Positions 1-7,141 of a DNA stretch of 14,269 nt are shown here, piece by piece. Positions within the stretch are counted from its first letter, which is position 1; each line of letters opens with the position of its first letter. Below the pieces are notes generated by a model. That model was given only the letters and a program-made list of their open reading frames with translations. It was not told where the DNA came from and made no database searches. The position numbers were made by a program, and so were the translations under genes. Source of the stretch: Fidelibacterota bacterium (lineage in GTDB: Bacteria > Fidelibacterota > UBA8477); assembly GCA_021734045.1 (NCBI GenBank), contig JAIPJR010000067.1:1-14269 (forward strand). The letters run 5' to 3'.

Positions 1-46
1 ATCGCCAAGGGGGTTCTAAATATTATTCCGGCCTATACCCTGAAAG

Positions 47-120
47 TGTCCGATATTTTCCGGAATCACTGTCCGGTAAAAAACGGAATGCTGTCCGGTA
101 ACTTCCGGAATCGGTGTCCG
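47..120. repeat. Array of TGTCCG repeats, IS21-like transposon end
   Basis: TGTCCG occurs at 47, 70, 92 and 115, so the spacing is 23, 22 and 23 bases, about two helical turns. The first and third units carry the palindrome TTCCGGAA (58-65 and 103-110) and the second a degenerate version. Several short transposase-binding repeats starting with TGT at an end are typical of IS21-family elements; assignment to that family is from memory of such ends. No istA or istB coding sequence is seen in the 46 bases to the left. TG-first repeats on the plus strand would place the outer tip at 47 with the element running right, yet the right side holds a truncated antitoxin gene. The element is therefore a remnant, or the array belongs to an element whose body lies outside the window. 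Confidence 0.5.
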
Positions 121-284
121 AAGTCCTCCGGATTTTCCACCAATATATCCAGATCGCTTTCAGGTGTTGCTTTTCCCCGAACAAAAGAGCCAAAAAGTTT
201 CATTGAGTCGACACCGTACTCTGTTTCCAGTCGGGGAAGCTCTTTCCGTAAAATTTTGCGGAATTGGTTTATTTGCGACTTCAT
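66..284 (-). pseudogene. MNT-family nucleotidyltransferase antitoxin, N-terminal half, truncated by the repeat array
   Basis: The translation shows the minimal nucleotidyltransferase signature: KLFGSFVRGKATPESDLDIL, with the GSF-x-RG turn and the DLD metal-binding pair. Such MNT proteins are antitoxins to HEPN toxins; the characterised MntA AMPylates its partner. Family members run to about 95-110 residues and end in a helix plus a strand of the kind 'LLGxKVDLV'. Here the recognisable sequence stops after DILVENPEDFG near position 121. The remaining codons to the stop at 66 are simply a translation of the TGTCCG repeats. The protein is therefore broken at its C-terminus. No HEPN partner is adjacent and no clear ribosome-binding site precedes the ATG at 284. 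The family call is confident; activity is unlikely. Confidence 0.75.
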
Positions 285-371
285 GAGCTAAACATGCAGA
301 ACTTTCCGGGTAAATGCAAAATCAATAACGGGTTGTTCAGCTTGACGTCAAGGAGAAAGAAGTGGGTGGAA

Positions 372-461
372 TTAAACCACTTCAATAACCAGGTCGACTT
401 TCACGGCCAGCAAATCGCTGAGATGATTTTTCGGTCTGATGACCTCCAGTGATAAATCCAT
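372..461 (-). pseudogene. C-terminal fragment of an MNT-type nucleotidyltransferase
   Basis: This frame reads M-D-L-S-L-E-V-I-R-P-K and then NHLSDLLAVKVDLVIEVV before a TAA stop. 'LSDLLxVKVDLV' is the usual C-terminal helix and strand of minimal nucleotidyltransferases, the part missing from the fragment at 66-284. The catalytic GSF and DLD motifs are absent upstream: the frame stays open for a few codons towards 487 without them, then meets the end of the Hsp70-like gene. It is either the tail of a second MNT gene whose front was lost, or the displaced tail of the neighbouring one. It lies upstream of the N-terminal piece, so a simple frameshift cannot join the two. Short length limits confidence. 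Confidence 0.55.
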
Positions 462-487
462 GGAAATAATCTTAGTGAATCCAGAGC

Positions 488-1912
488 TCATACCATTTCC
501 TGTCCAATAAACCGATTGGTATAATCCTTTACTGGTATCTCCATTACTAAATCATCGATCTCATCCTTATTTAAAATTTCCCCAAACAACAATGGATTAA
601 AACTAAGTCCATAAGCGATTTGCATGCGATGATATTGGGGAAAGGGAAGTCCGGGAGCAATTAAATTATCAGGGTATTCCAGATCCTTCATGATAAAACT
701 ATTAAAATGGAGATTTCTAATTCTATCAGAGGCAAGATTCAGTACCTCTCTGTAGAATTCAATGTTTCTTCCTCCTCCAGTCAGAAAGACGGGTAAACCT
801 GTATCCCATTCATTCGCTTTTGGATTTCTTCTTCGAATCGAATTTACCACAAGGCTTTTCACCATATTAACACACTGCCGCGAAAAATCGTCATCTTCCC
901 TAATTCCGTACCGAAGAGACCTGTCGATGGGGGGAATGGGGTCTCTCAGTGGATTGATCTTCCATAAATCTCTGGTCTGATGAATTACTGCAGACCGATC
1001 CAGGTCACCACTCTCTATCAGTTGGTCAACTTTACCCAGAATTTGTCGGAAATATCGGGTCGTTCCCAACTGCCGAACATCGGTTTCAAAAATACTGTAT
1101 CGGGCAATACCATCGGTGCGACCCACATTGAAAAGTACCGCATCATAAGTCGAGGAACCCACATCAATCAAATAATACATACCATCCAGGCAGGCTGGAG
1201 AAAGAACATAACCAAACATGCTTGCGATAACCTCAGGGACGATATTTATACGTTCGGGTGTAAACTGATTTCGTTCACCACTTCCTGTTTTGTCAAAATT
1301 ACGTTTGCTGCTTTCCAGGTATTTTTTTATTGATTCCAGGTGAATTAGCTCCCCTGAAATAGCTAAAAACCAAGCTGCCAAAGCAACTTGCTTGAATTCT
1401 ATGATTAATTTCTCGTCGGTACAGTTTTTGGCGGGAAGACCAATATTCAGCCAAAATTTTATCTTATTGTCACCGGAGTATTGCGCTTGATTTTCATCAA
1501 TCCAACGAAGTGTATCACGAAGAACAAAAGCCAAATAAGCAGTCGCAATTTCAGCTCCAGAATGTTCGATCCCGTGAATTGTCTTCTTTTTCCCAAATAA
1601 AAATTTGAGCTTGATGTCCTCGATCACAATCCCCTCGCCCGCACGATTGAAAATTCCGTCTTGGGTTAAACTGAGCACTGTGGGCATCAAGTAGGGATTA
1701 TTAGAATCACCATCCATTGCGGGAATTGCGTATTTACGTCGTGTGGACATATCTTGTATGACAACTTTGGTACAGGAGGTACCAAAATCCAGCCCGATAC
1801 CTATCTCTGTGGTCCCTCGTTGCTTGGGAGCAGTAGTATCACGACCCTTGGCTTCTTGGGATGTTTGAGCATTTTGGGAAAAGAGTTGTATAAATTTTTG
1901 GAAGAACCCCAT
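488..1912 (-). CDS. Hsp70/actin-fold ATPase partner of the SNF2 helicase
   Basis: A 474-residue protein with the ATP-binding layout of the actin/Hsp70/sugar-kinase fold. Phosphate-1 is GLDFGTSCTKV (residues 40-50), a connect-1-like stretch is PEVIASMFGY (226-235), phosphate-2 is LIDVGSSTYDAVLF (248-261), and the adenosine motif is VFLTGGGRNIEFY (375-387). The first 34 residues are polar and probably disordered. At 474 residues it holds a nucleotide-binding domain but lacks the substrate-binding and lid domains of DnaK (about 640 residues), so it is not a general chaperone. It could act as an ATP-dependent switch for the helicase. The start is supported by AAGGGG seven bases upstream, just behind the helicase stop, with a 12-base gap that suggests translational coupling. 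Fold assignment is secure; biological role is inferred from the neighbour only. Confidence 0.85.
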   Translation of the reverse strand: MGFFQKFIQLFSQNAQTSQEAKGRDTTAPKQRGTTEIGIGLDFGTSCTKVVIQDMSTRRKYAIPAMDGDSNNPYLMPTVLSLTQDGIFNRAGEGIVIEDIKLKFLFGKKKTIHGIEHSGAEIATAYLAFVLRDTLRWIDENQAQYSGDNKIKFWLNIGLPAKNCTDEKLIIEFKQVALAAWFLAISGELIHLESIKKYLESSKRNFDKTGSGERNQFTPERINIVPEVIASMFGYVLSPACLDGMYYLIDVGSSTYDAVLFNVGRTDGIARYSIFETDVRQLGTTRYFRQILGKVDQLIESGDLDRSAVIHQTRDLWKINPLRDPIPPIDRSLRYGIREDDDFSRQCVNMVKSLVVNSIRRRNPKANEWDTGLPVFLTGGGRNIEFYREVLNLASDRIRNLHFNSFIMKDLEYPDNLIAPGLPFPQYHRMQIAYGLSFNPLLFGEILNKDEIDDLVMEIPVKDYTNRFIGQEMV

Positions 1913-1924
1913 GGTTAGCCCCTT

Positions 1925-4900
1925 TTAGACAATTTTAATAATACCTGCAGCTACTGTTCTTGGCGAAGGATCAATTTTACGCTTATGTTCAATTTCACTC
2001 ATTCGCTGGCTCATTCGACGCGTTAAGGTTTCGATTTGACCTTCAATCAATTTGGTCCAGCGTTCTTTCCCTTCCCGCTGGCTGCGCTCATGACGTTCAT
2101 GCAAACTGGCCAATTGCCGGTTTTTATAGTTTAAGAGGTTCTTAGTTTGGATTTCCGCGCGGTCCTGATTTTCGATTTCGAGCCTATGAACAAATTTCTG
2201 ATATTCGCTCTCCGCGTTTTCCCAACACTTTTCCAATAGTTCTGACCAAGACTCTAAATTCAATTCATCCGGTTTCAACATAAGATCTGATCCAACAATG
2301 GCGGCTTTGTTTACTATTCGTTCTGTTAGATCGCCCTGGATCAGTTCACCTGTATTCACATCGACAGCTTGATAAAAAATGTGATCAATACTTCGGATCC
2401 CAGCTATGGACCAGAGCTTAACTAAAAAAACATACATTCCCGGGATTAGGTGTGAATCGGCGGTATGATTTAATTGTAAGGCAGTTACTTGGTAAAAGGA
2501 AGGTATTCGTTTTTCGATCTGGTTTGAAACGAAACGGACGATGGGATGCCATTGATTAATGCGTTCGATCCGAGTCGGAGGTCTTCCACCCGTAATATTT
2601 GTGAATTGGCATCGGATATTCGTTGTTGAAGCTCGGGAAAATTTAGAATTATAACCGATGTTTTCCTGTCGCATGAACCACTGCAGATCATCAATTGCGG
2701 GAATAGCGAGCGTGACATCAATTAAATCGTGATTCCCTTCATGTATCGGTGAAAAAACTGACCCCGGATAGTGTTCAACAAAAAAATCGCGAATGTAAGT
2801 TAAGAGCTCTTCTCCCCGAATCGTGCGGTTTAGGTCTCTCGCTGCATTTACCTGACGAAGGACATATTCTCCATGGGCAATCAGTTGTGAAGCATTGTCC
2901 TCTAGTTCTTGTTCTTGATGGTGGAGATTTGCAATCGCTGTCTCAGTTTGTGCGATGCGCCTGCGTTCTTGTTCAGGCGTCAGTTTTTCCCGGATTAAGT
3001 CCCCCGTCAATTTTTGTATTTCCTCGCCTAATACAGCCTCAAAATCTCCTAAAGCATACCTGAAAATATTTAATCTATCATACAATGCAGTGAAGATTCT
3101 ATCATCGATTGTATCACGATAGAAGAGGTTCCAAATACTGATTTTCGGTGATCGTTGACCAATACGGTCGATACGCCCGATTCGTTGTTCCACCCGCATG
3201 GGATTCCAAGGTAAGTCATAATTAACTAAGAAACGGGAGAATTGGAGATCGACACCTTCACTAGCAACTTCGGTCGATAGCAAGATATTGGCTGCACTAG
3301 AATCACGGAAATGTTCGATAAATTCATATTTTGATGTTTTTGTGTCCCCGGAAAGAACGGTGGGTTTGAAACCATCTTCCCTTAAGCGTTGATCAAGATA
3401 CCTGAGTGTCGGTTTGAAATAAGAGAATAAGATGACTTTTCCATAGCGATCTTCTTTTAGGTAGTGCGTCAAAATATCGCGTAATCCGATATATTTGGAA
3501 TCAGACGCCCAAAGATTATCGAGATCACCCAGGTCCCCAGAAGCTTCCAATAATCGCCGTACGAGTGGACCTATTTTTTGAGGATCATCATCATACCCCA
3601 GATCTTCGTATAAAGCAGGACCGAATTCAGTAGCTCGGTCTTGCCAGGATTTTAACGCGGCTGCCATCGAACTGGACATTTGTCGCTGAGGAGTTACAAG
3701 CAGGAAAGCTTCAAACTGCCAATGCTCCATAGCATACTCACGCACAAGATTTGTCACATTGTCATAGAATTCCTGCTCATATTGGTTCAGATCTACCCGC
3801 TGTGTGAAGGGCTGGCGAATAACCCGATTTTCAATAACATCTTTTTTACGAGTACGTGTCAAGACCTGCCCAAGGATATTAATATTGTCTAATTCACCCG
3901 CCAGGTCTACTCGACGATCCACATTTCCCAATTCATCGTCAGTTGGGGGGTTCTCAGACAATGCCTGCAACTGTCTGCTTGTAGAGAGAAGCGGATGTCG
4001 TTGAGCGCGGCATACTCCATCCAAGAATTCGGTTTGCGATATCTCATGATTCAGGATCTGATGCGTTAAATTGACGACCGGGGCGTTGGCGTTTAACAGC
4101 TCCTCAAAATCCCTCTCACGCTGAAAGGTGTCAGGATCAACCATGTGCATTAATTGGTATAAATCTCGATTTCTTAGATGGATGGGGGTAGCCGATAATA
4201 GTAATACCTGAGCTGCCACACCATGGAACAATGTTCCAAGATCGGCCGTGACGGTCTCAGGATTCCGCATGTAGTGGGCTTCGTCGATTACGAGCAAATC
4301 GACTAATGGATCATTCTCAGCATTATCCCTCAGATAATAGGCAAGTGAGTTAAGGGAATTGGTACCCCCCTCTTCTTGTGCCCAACCTTTCCTCGGCCTT
4401 AATCCTTGAAAACTACCAATAATTGCCTGATCCAATAGTGGAAGATTGCGCCCCTTATTTAATGCTTTTATAGCTCCATCTTTATTGACAATTTCACCAG
4501 AAATACCAAATTTTTCTTCTAGCTCGTATTTCCACTTTTCACACAACATCGCTGGACACATCACCATTAAGCGTCGATAGTCAAATCGGCTCTTCAACTC
4601 GGTCCAAATAAGACCAGCTTCAATAGTTTTTCCCAAGCCGACTTCATCGGCGATCAACATATTACCCGATGGCGATCTGAGGAAGTTCAGAACAGGTTTG
4701 AATTGGTGAGGATAAAAATCGGTGTTCGTTGTATCAAGACTGTATATCAAATTGGCGACTCGGCCATTTAGGCGAATATGGGTAATGGAACCGCGTAAAT
4801 CTTGTTGCCGACCAAATTTACCTTGACTGAAAAGGTCGAAGATATCTTCATATCCCGTAACGACCTCAAGGAGCTCTTCATTGATCCAGTCTATGCCATC

Positions 4901-5020
4901 AGGAAAATGAACCATTAAATAGGTGTTAGCACCAATCCGACGATCTTTGCCAGAAAGGGTCCCTTGCCTACCAGGATCTGATTTTAATCTGACAAGGTCA
5001 CCGGAATTCATTTGAGACAT
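1925..5020 (-). CDS. SNF2/RapA-like superfamily 2 helicase or translocase
   Basis: A 1031-residue protein with all SNF2 ATPase motifs. Motif I is IADEVGLGKTIEAG (123-136), motif II VIDEAH (244-249), motif III LLSATP (274-279), motif V STEVASEGVDLQ (582-593), and motif VI VEQRIGRIDRIGQ (610-622). The N-terminus (about 5-54) resembles a small KOW/Tudor-like barrel, as in RapA. Beyond the helicase core are a Glu/Lys-rich coiled-coil stretch near 665-720 and a second charged coiled coil close to the C-terminus. Relatives known to me are RapA (RNA polymerase recycling), DrmD of DISARM and DpdE of the 7-deazaguanine DNA cluster; none of their partner genes is present. ATG at 5020 is preferred because GAGGTGG lies nine bases upstream; a TTG at 5038 would place that site inside the gene. 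It is first in the operon with the Hsp70-like gene. It probably moves along double-stranded nucleic acid using ATP; the substrate is unknown. Confidence 0.9.
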   Translation of the reverse strand: MSQMNSGDLVRLKSDPGRQGTLSGKDRRIGANTYLMVHFPDGIDWINEELLEVVTGYEDIFDLFSQGKFGRQQDLRGSITHIRLNGRVANLIYSLDTTNTDFYPHQFKPVLNFLRSPSGNMLIADEVGLGKTIEAGLIWTELKSRFDYRRLMVMCPAMLCEKWKYELEEKFGISGEIVNKDGAIKALNKGRNLPLLDQAIIGSFQGLRPRKGWAQEEGGTNSLNSLAYYLRDNAENDPLVDLLVIDEAHYMRNPETVTADLGTLFHGVAAQVLLLSATPIHLRNRDLYQLMHMVDPDTFQRERDFEELLNANAPVVNLTHQILNHEISQTEFLDGVCRAQRHPLLSTSRQLQALSENPPTDDELGNVDRRVDLAGELDNINILGQVLTRTRKKDVIENRVIRQPFTQRVDLNQYEQEFYDNVTNLVREYAMEHWQFEAFLLVTPQRQMSSSMAAALKSWQDRATEFGPALYEDLGYDDDPQKIGPLVRRLLEASGDLGDLDNLWASDSKYIGLRDILTHYLKEDRYGKVILFSYFKPTLRYLDQRLREDGFKPTVLSGDTKTSKYEFIEHFRDSSAANILLSTEVASEGVDLQFSRFLVNYDLPWNPMRVEQRIGRIDRIGQRSPKISIWNLFYRDTIDDRIFTALYDRLNIFRYALGDFEAVLGEEIQKLTGDLIREKLTPEQERRRIAQTETAIANLHHQEQELEDNASQLIAHGEYVLRQVNAARDLNRTIRGEELLTYIRDFFVEHYPGSVFSPIHEGNHDLIDVTLAIPAIDDLQWFMRQENIGYNSKFSRASTTNIRCQFTNITGGRPPTRIERINQWHPIVRFVSNQIEKRIPSFYQVTALQLNHTADSHLIPGMYVFLVKLWSIAGIRSIDHIFYQAVDVNTGELIQGDLTERIVNKAAIVGSDLMLKPDELNLESWSELLEKCWENAESEYQKFVHRLEIENQDRAEIQTKNLLNYKNRQLASLHERHERSQREGKERWTKLIEGQIETLTRRMSQRMSEIEHKRKIDPSPRTVAAGIIKIV

Positions 5021-5079
5021 AACAATGGACCACCTCAAAAATTACTGATTCTTTTTAATGTGCCCTACTATTAGTACCA

Positions 5080-5108
5080 TCTAAACTTTGTGTTTAATGT
5101 TTAGTCAA
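5080..5108 (-). promoter_or_regulatory. Possible promoter with operator-like inverted repeat for the helicase operon
   Basis: On the minus strand TTGACT (5108-5103) matches a -35 box. A poor -10 candidate TTTAGA (5085-5080) follows at 17 bases. The perfect inverted repeat CTAAAC...GTTTAG (arms 5081-5086 and 5099-5104, 12-base loop) covers the spacer and both boxes, the usual place for a repressor site. The surrounding 5039-5179 is A+T rich and has no convincing gene. The -10 match is weak, and sigma factor preferences of this group are not known from the sequence. Confidence 0.3.
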
Positions 5109-5179
5109 CTATCCTCAATTTCATAATTATTGATGGAAAGCGATCTTGGGGATGAAAATATGTAATTCTGCCTTGTGTA

Positions 5180-5638
5180 TCAACATAAGTATTCCTTAAA
5201 AAATAACCTCTTCATCGTTGCAAGGATATAGCAAGCTTTCGCATTTTCTGATTCTGAGCTGACACAAATTCTATAAGCGGTTGAAAATGCATGTTCTAAT
5301 CGTAGATAATCTCTCTCTACCGATGGTGTTTTAGTGACAGAGTTCACCTCGGTTTGGGTCATCATGGTTAAGATTAATTTAAGAACTTTATCTGGTTTTG
5401 CTCTCCATCCTTTCACTGAAATCTCCACCTCACACCCCAACACTTCGAGCAGGTTCACCATCTTGTTGGTGGACTTGGTGGTGTTGATCTGGTCCATGAG
5501 GCGGTAGAACTGAGCTGGAGACGTGCCAATTGCTAGCGCTTCACTCAAACCCCTGAAGATCTCGTCGCACTGCAAATCTGGACCAGTCAATCGTTCCCGC
5601 TGATACCGGTGTTGCCACAAACCGGAAAACCGCCACAT
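5180..5638 (-). pseudogene. Remnant of an XRE-type HTH antitoxin with an aberrant C-terminal extension
   Basis: Residues 37-76 (about 5530-5411) read IGTSPAQFYRLMDQ, then an N-x-x-K-S stretch and LLEVLGCEVEISVK. This is the recognition helix and tail of a Cro/C1-type (XRE/HigA-like) antitoxin, a family whose tail normally ends near that point. The first HTH helices are missing or altered: ahead of the match is only CDEIFRGLSEAL, as though about 15-20 residues were deleted. The frame then runs 76 further residues with no family I recognise. The first 98 bases overlap the lipoprotein gene in another frame, so the ATG at 5638 is probably not a true start. No toxin gene is adjacent. It is most simply an eroded antitoxin fused by rearrangement to the end of the lipoprotein gene; a functional regulator of the downstream helicase operon cannot be excluded. 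Confidence 0.5.
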
Positions 5639-6422
5639 TCTGAGAATCTGTGTCCATAAACAGGTCTAAAGTGTCTTCCCTTATCTGGTAACGATAACGA
5701 AACAGGGTGATAAACTTCCAGAGCGGAACGGTAGCGGAATCGCAGGAATCACTGTAGGTTTCCTTGTACAGATTAGCGAAAGCGAGTGTATCCTGATAAA
5801 GAGAAACCTCCCCAAATCGCGTAACGCATGGATCTTCCAGCCCATAATAGCCCGTGGCTGAAAAATTCAGGAAATACCCTTCCGGAACATAAAATGGCGG
5901 CACCGTGTCAAGGACTAAAAACCTGGAATACTGCCAATTGGGTTCATATAACTCTGATGGTGAACCAACCCGGTAGGTCTTGCGCCATCCACTTTTTTTG
6001 TCTGAGGGATCGGTCACCGTGCAGGAAATTTCCAGGTCTCCCACGTTTCCGGTATGGTAGGTGACCCGATTGGTATCGGTCACAATAGTATCGTTATATA
6101 TGTTCCATACAAACGGGTCGTATTCCCGTGAGGTGAAAATCCATGTATATGTGAGCGATACATCATCAGAATCAACTGCTGTACAGCGCAATTCATAATC
6201 TCGGTCAAACAGGAGCGTGTTTCCAATGATAAGCGTGTTCATAAAATGAACCGATGTAATCACGGGCGCTGAATTATCGCCTAATTCAAAATTCCCATTA
6301 TTATTCGGATCGGATGGCGTTCTCTCACAGGCAATCAGAATCAGAATTCCTATCAGTAACGCGTAAATGGTGTGCCGCTGCTTTTTTGAGTTTCGCCGTG
6401 GAACTGCTGCGGAATGCATCAT
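5541..6422 (-). CDS. PKD-like domain lipoprotein
   Basis: A 293-residue secreted lipoprotein. The signal peptide has basic residues at 9-17, a hydrophobic core ALLIGILILI (21-30) and a lipobox ending LIAC, giving Cys32 as the lipidated residue. The mature N-terminus is Asp/Asn-rich. Residues about 50-150 resemble an Ig/PKD fold: APVITSVHF, a DSDDVSLTYTWIF strand pair, and LEISCTVTDPSDKKS. No catalytic motif is seen, so it is probably a surface binding or structural protein. ATG at 6422 is supported by GGGAGG about six bases upstream. The last 98 bases overlap the XRE remnant, so the C-terminus may be an accidental one created by a junction near 5570-5590. An 11-bp inverted repeat sits in its leader. 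Single gene, with no obvious operon partner. Confidence 0.8.
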   Translation of the reverse strand: MMHSAAVPRRNSKKQRHTIYALLIGILILIACERTPSDPNNNGNFELGDNSAPVITSVHFMNTLIIGNTLLFDRDYELRCTAVDSDDVSLTYTWIFTSREYDPFVWNIYNDTIVTDTNRVTYHTGNVGDLEISCTVTDPSDKKSGWRKTYRVGSPSELYEPNWQYSRFLVLDTVPPFYVPEGYFLNFSATGYYGLEDPCVTRFGEVSLYQDTLAFANLYKETYSDSCDSATVPLWKFITLFRYRYQIREDTLDLFMDTDSQNVAVFRFVATPVSAGTIDWSRFAVRRDLQGFE

Positions 6423-6439
6423 GGTTACCTCCCGGTAAA

Positions 6440-6489
6440 AGGATGACCCGATTCAGAGAGAGGGGCGGCTTTTCCAGCCGGGTCATCCT
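6440..6489 (-). promoter_or_regulatory. Perfect 11-bp inverted repeat in the leader of the lipoprotein gene
   Basis: AGGATGACCCG (6440-6450) and CGGGTCATCCT (6479-6489) are exact reverse complements separated by 28 bases. In the lipoprotein mRNA this forms a G+C-rich stem followed by UUUU (CATCCTTTTACC), ending seven bases before the GGGAGG ribosome-binding site. The loop can form a smaller GGCT/AGCC hairpin that competes with the base of the long stem. This resembles an intrinsic terminator or attenuator, though four U residues make a weak tract. It might instead be a protein-binding site. Confidence 0.5.
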
Positions 6490-6734
6490 GATTGTGTGCG
6501 ATTTACGTGACGGGTGAAGATAGTCCGGGATTCGGGATTTCACAAAGGTGAAAAATTCCGCAGCCTGATTGAAAATCAATTCGGGTACGGTTCTAGCGTA
6601 TTAATACCATGGTAAAAGATGAAACCTGTCCGGGCAGCGTGCACTTAGATGAGCAGCAATATATCGAAGCTTGCCACCTACCTTGATTTAAGTAATTCTG
6701 CTCGAAATAATTGTTCAGTACGCATGACATACAG
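6490..6734. other. Stretch with no recognisable gene
   Basis: Neither strand gives a protein with recognisable family features here. A 6-bp hairpin TTTCACaaagGTGAAA lies at 6538-6553. The region separates the minus-strand lipoprotein from the plus-strand toxin-antitoxin relic; the start of the decayed antitoxin presumably lay at its right end. Confidence 0.5.
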
Positions 6735-6909
6735 TACATAGATGTAATCCCCGGTCGCCCGGCCGATGTACTTATCACACCGGAAGAATACAACCGCCTT
6801 GGCCTTTCTGGCTTCGGTTCAGCAGGGCATCGCCGAAGCTGATGCCGGCAAAATAATTTCCACGGATGAAGTGAAAGAAAAGCTGGCGGAATATTGCAAA
6901 AGTCGGTGA
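6735..6909 (+). pseudogene. Decayed Phd/YefM-type antitoxin
   Basis: From 6735 the frame reads YIDVIPGRPADVLITPEEY-NRL, matching the 'GRPxAVLISPEEYERL' core of Phd/YefM antitoxins. At about 6801 the match jumps to the next frame, where AFLASVQQGIAEADAGKI and then STDEVKEKLAEYC follow to the stop TGA at 6907-6909. This is the usual toxin-binding tail. The first half of the DNA-binding domain, including a start codon, is missing. The stop overlaps the toxin start as TGATG, the normal coupling in such pairs. A one-base frameshift plus loss of the N-terminus makes it non-functional. Confidence 0.6.
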
Positions 6910-7117
6910 TGAAGGTTTTCTGGACCCCCACAGCTTTAAAACAATTGAGCGAGTTTGAGCAATTCATCGCCCGGGACAATCCGCTTGCTGCTCTGGAGTT
7001 TATCAGCTACTGATTGATCGGGCGGAATCAATCGCGGAACATCCGAAAATCGGACGGATTGTACCGGAAATTAACGCCAGCGATATTCGTGAAATAATTG
7101 CCCGGAATAATTTCCAT
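6909..7117 (+). pseudogene. Decayed ParE/RelE-family toxin
   Basis: The ATG at 6909 overlaps the antitoxin stop. Residues MKVFWTPTALKQLSEFEQFI and ARDNPLAALEFI match the N-terminal helices of ParE toxins. TGA at 7011 then ends the frame after 34 residues. Dropping one base near 7005-7007 restores LLIDRAESIAEHPKIGRIVP and EINASDIREII, the next helix and the first strands of the same fold. The final strands of the family (the 'YRIVYRI' part carrying key basic residues) are absent. Sequence from about 7118 onward merges into the tail region of the minus-strand DUF1801 gene. Both a frameshift and a lost C-terminus are present, so the toxin is dead. ParE proteins usually poison gyrase; RelE relatives cleave mRNA. 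Confidence 0.65.
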
Positions 7118-7141
7118 GAAAAAGAAAAGTCACCTTTTAAC

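Noticed and set aside
47-120. CRISPR-like direct repeats
   Set aside because: The units are only 22-23 bases long in total, so there are no spacers of CRISPR size; similarity extends through most of each unit.
980-1333. 117-codon open frame on the plus strand
   Set aside because: Antisense to the Hsp70-like gene across its phosphate-2 region; no motif and no ribosome-binding signal.
1925-5020. DISARM (DrmD), Zorya (ZorD) or Dpd (DpdE) assignment for the helicase
   Set aside because: The core motifs fit, but no methylase, DUF1998, phospholipase-D, ZorAB or Dpd partner is in the window, and an Hsp70-fold partner is not part of those systems as I know them.
5104-5165. Short minus-strand open frame between the XRE remnant and the helicase gene
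   Set aside because: About 19 codons, no ribosome-binding site, no recognisable feature, and it lies in the probable promoter region.
6593-6979. 128-codon minus-strand open frame
   Set aside because: The opposite strand here carries recognisable Phd and ParE fragments, so this frame is a shadow.
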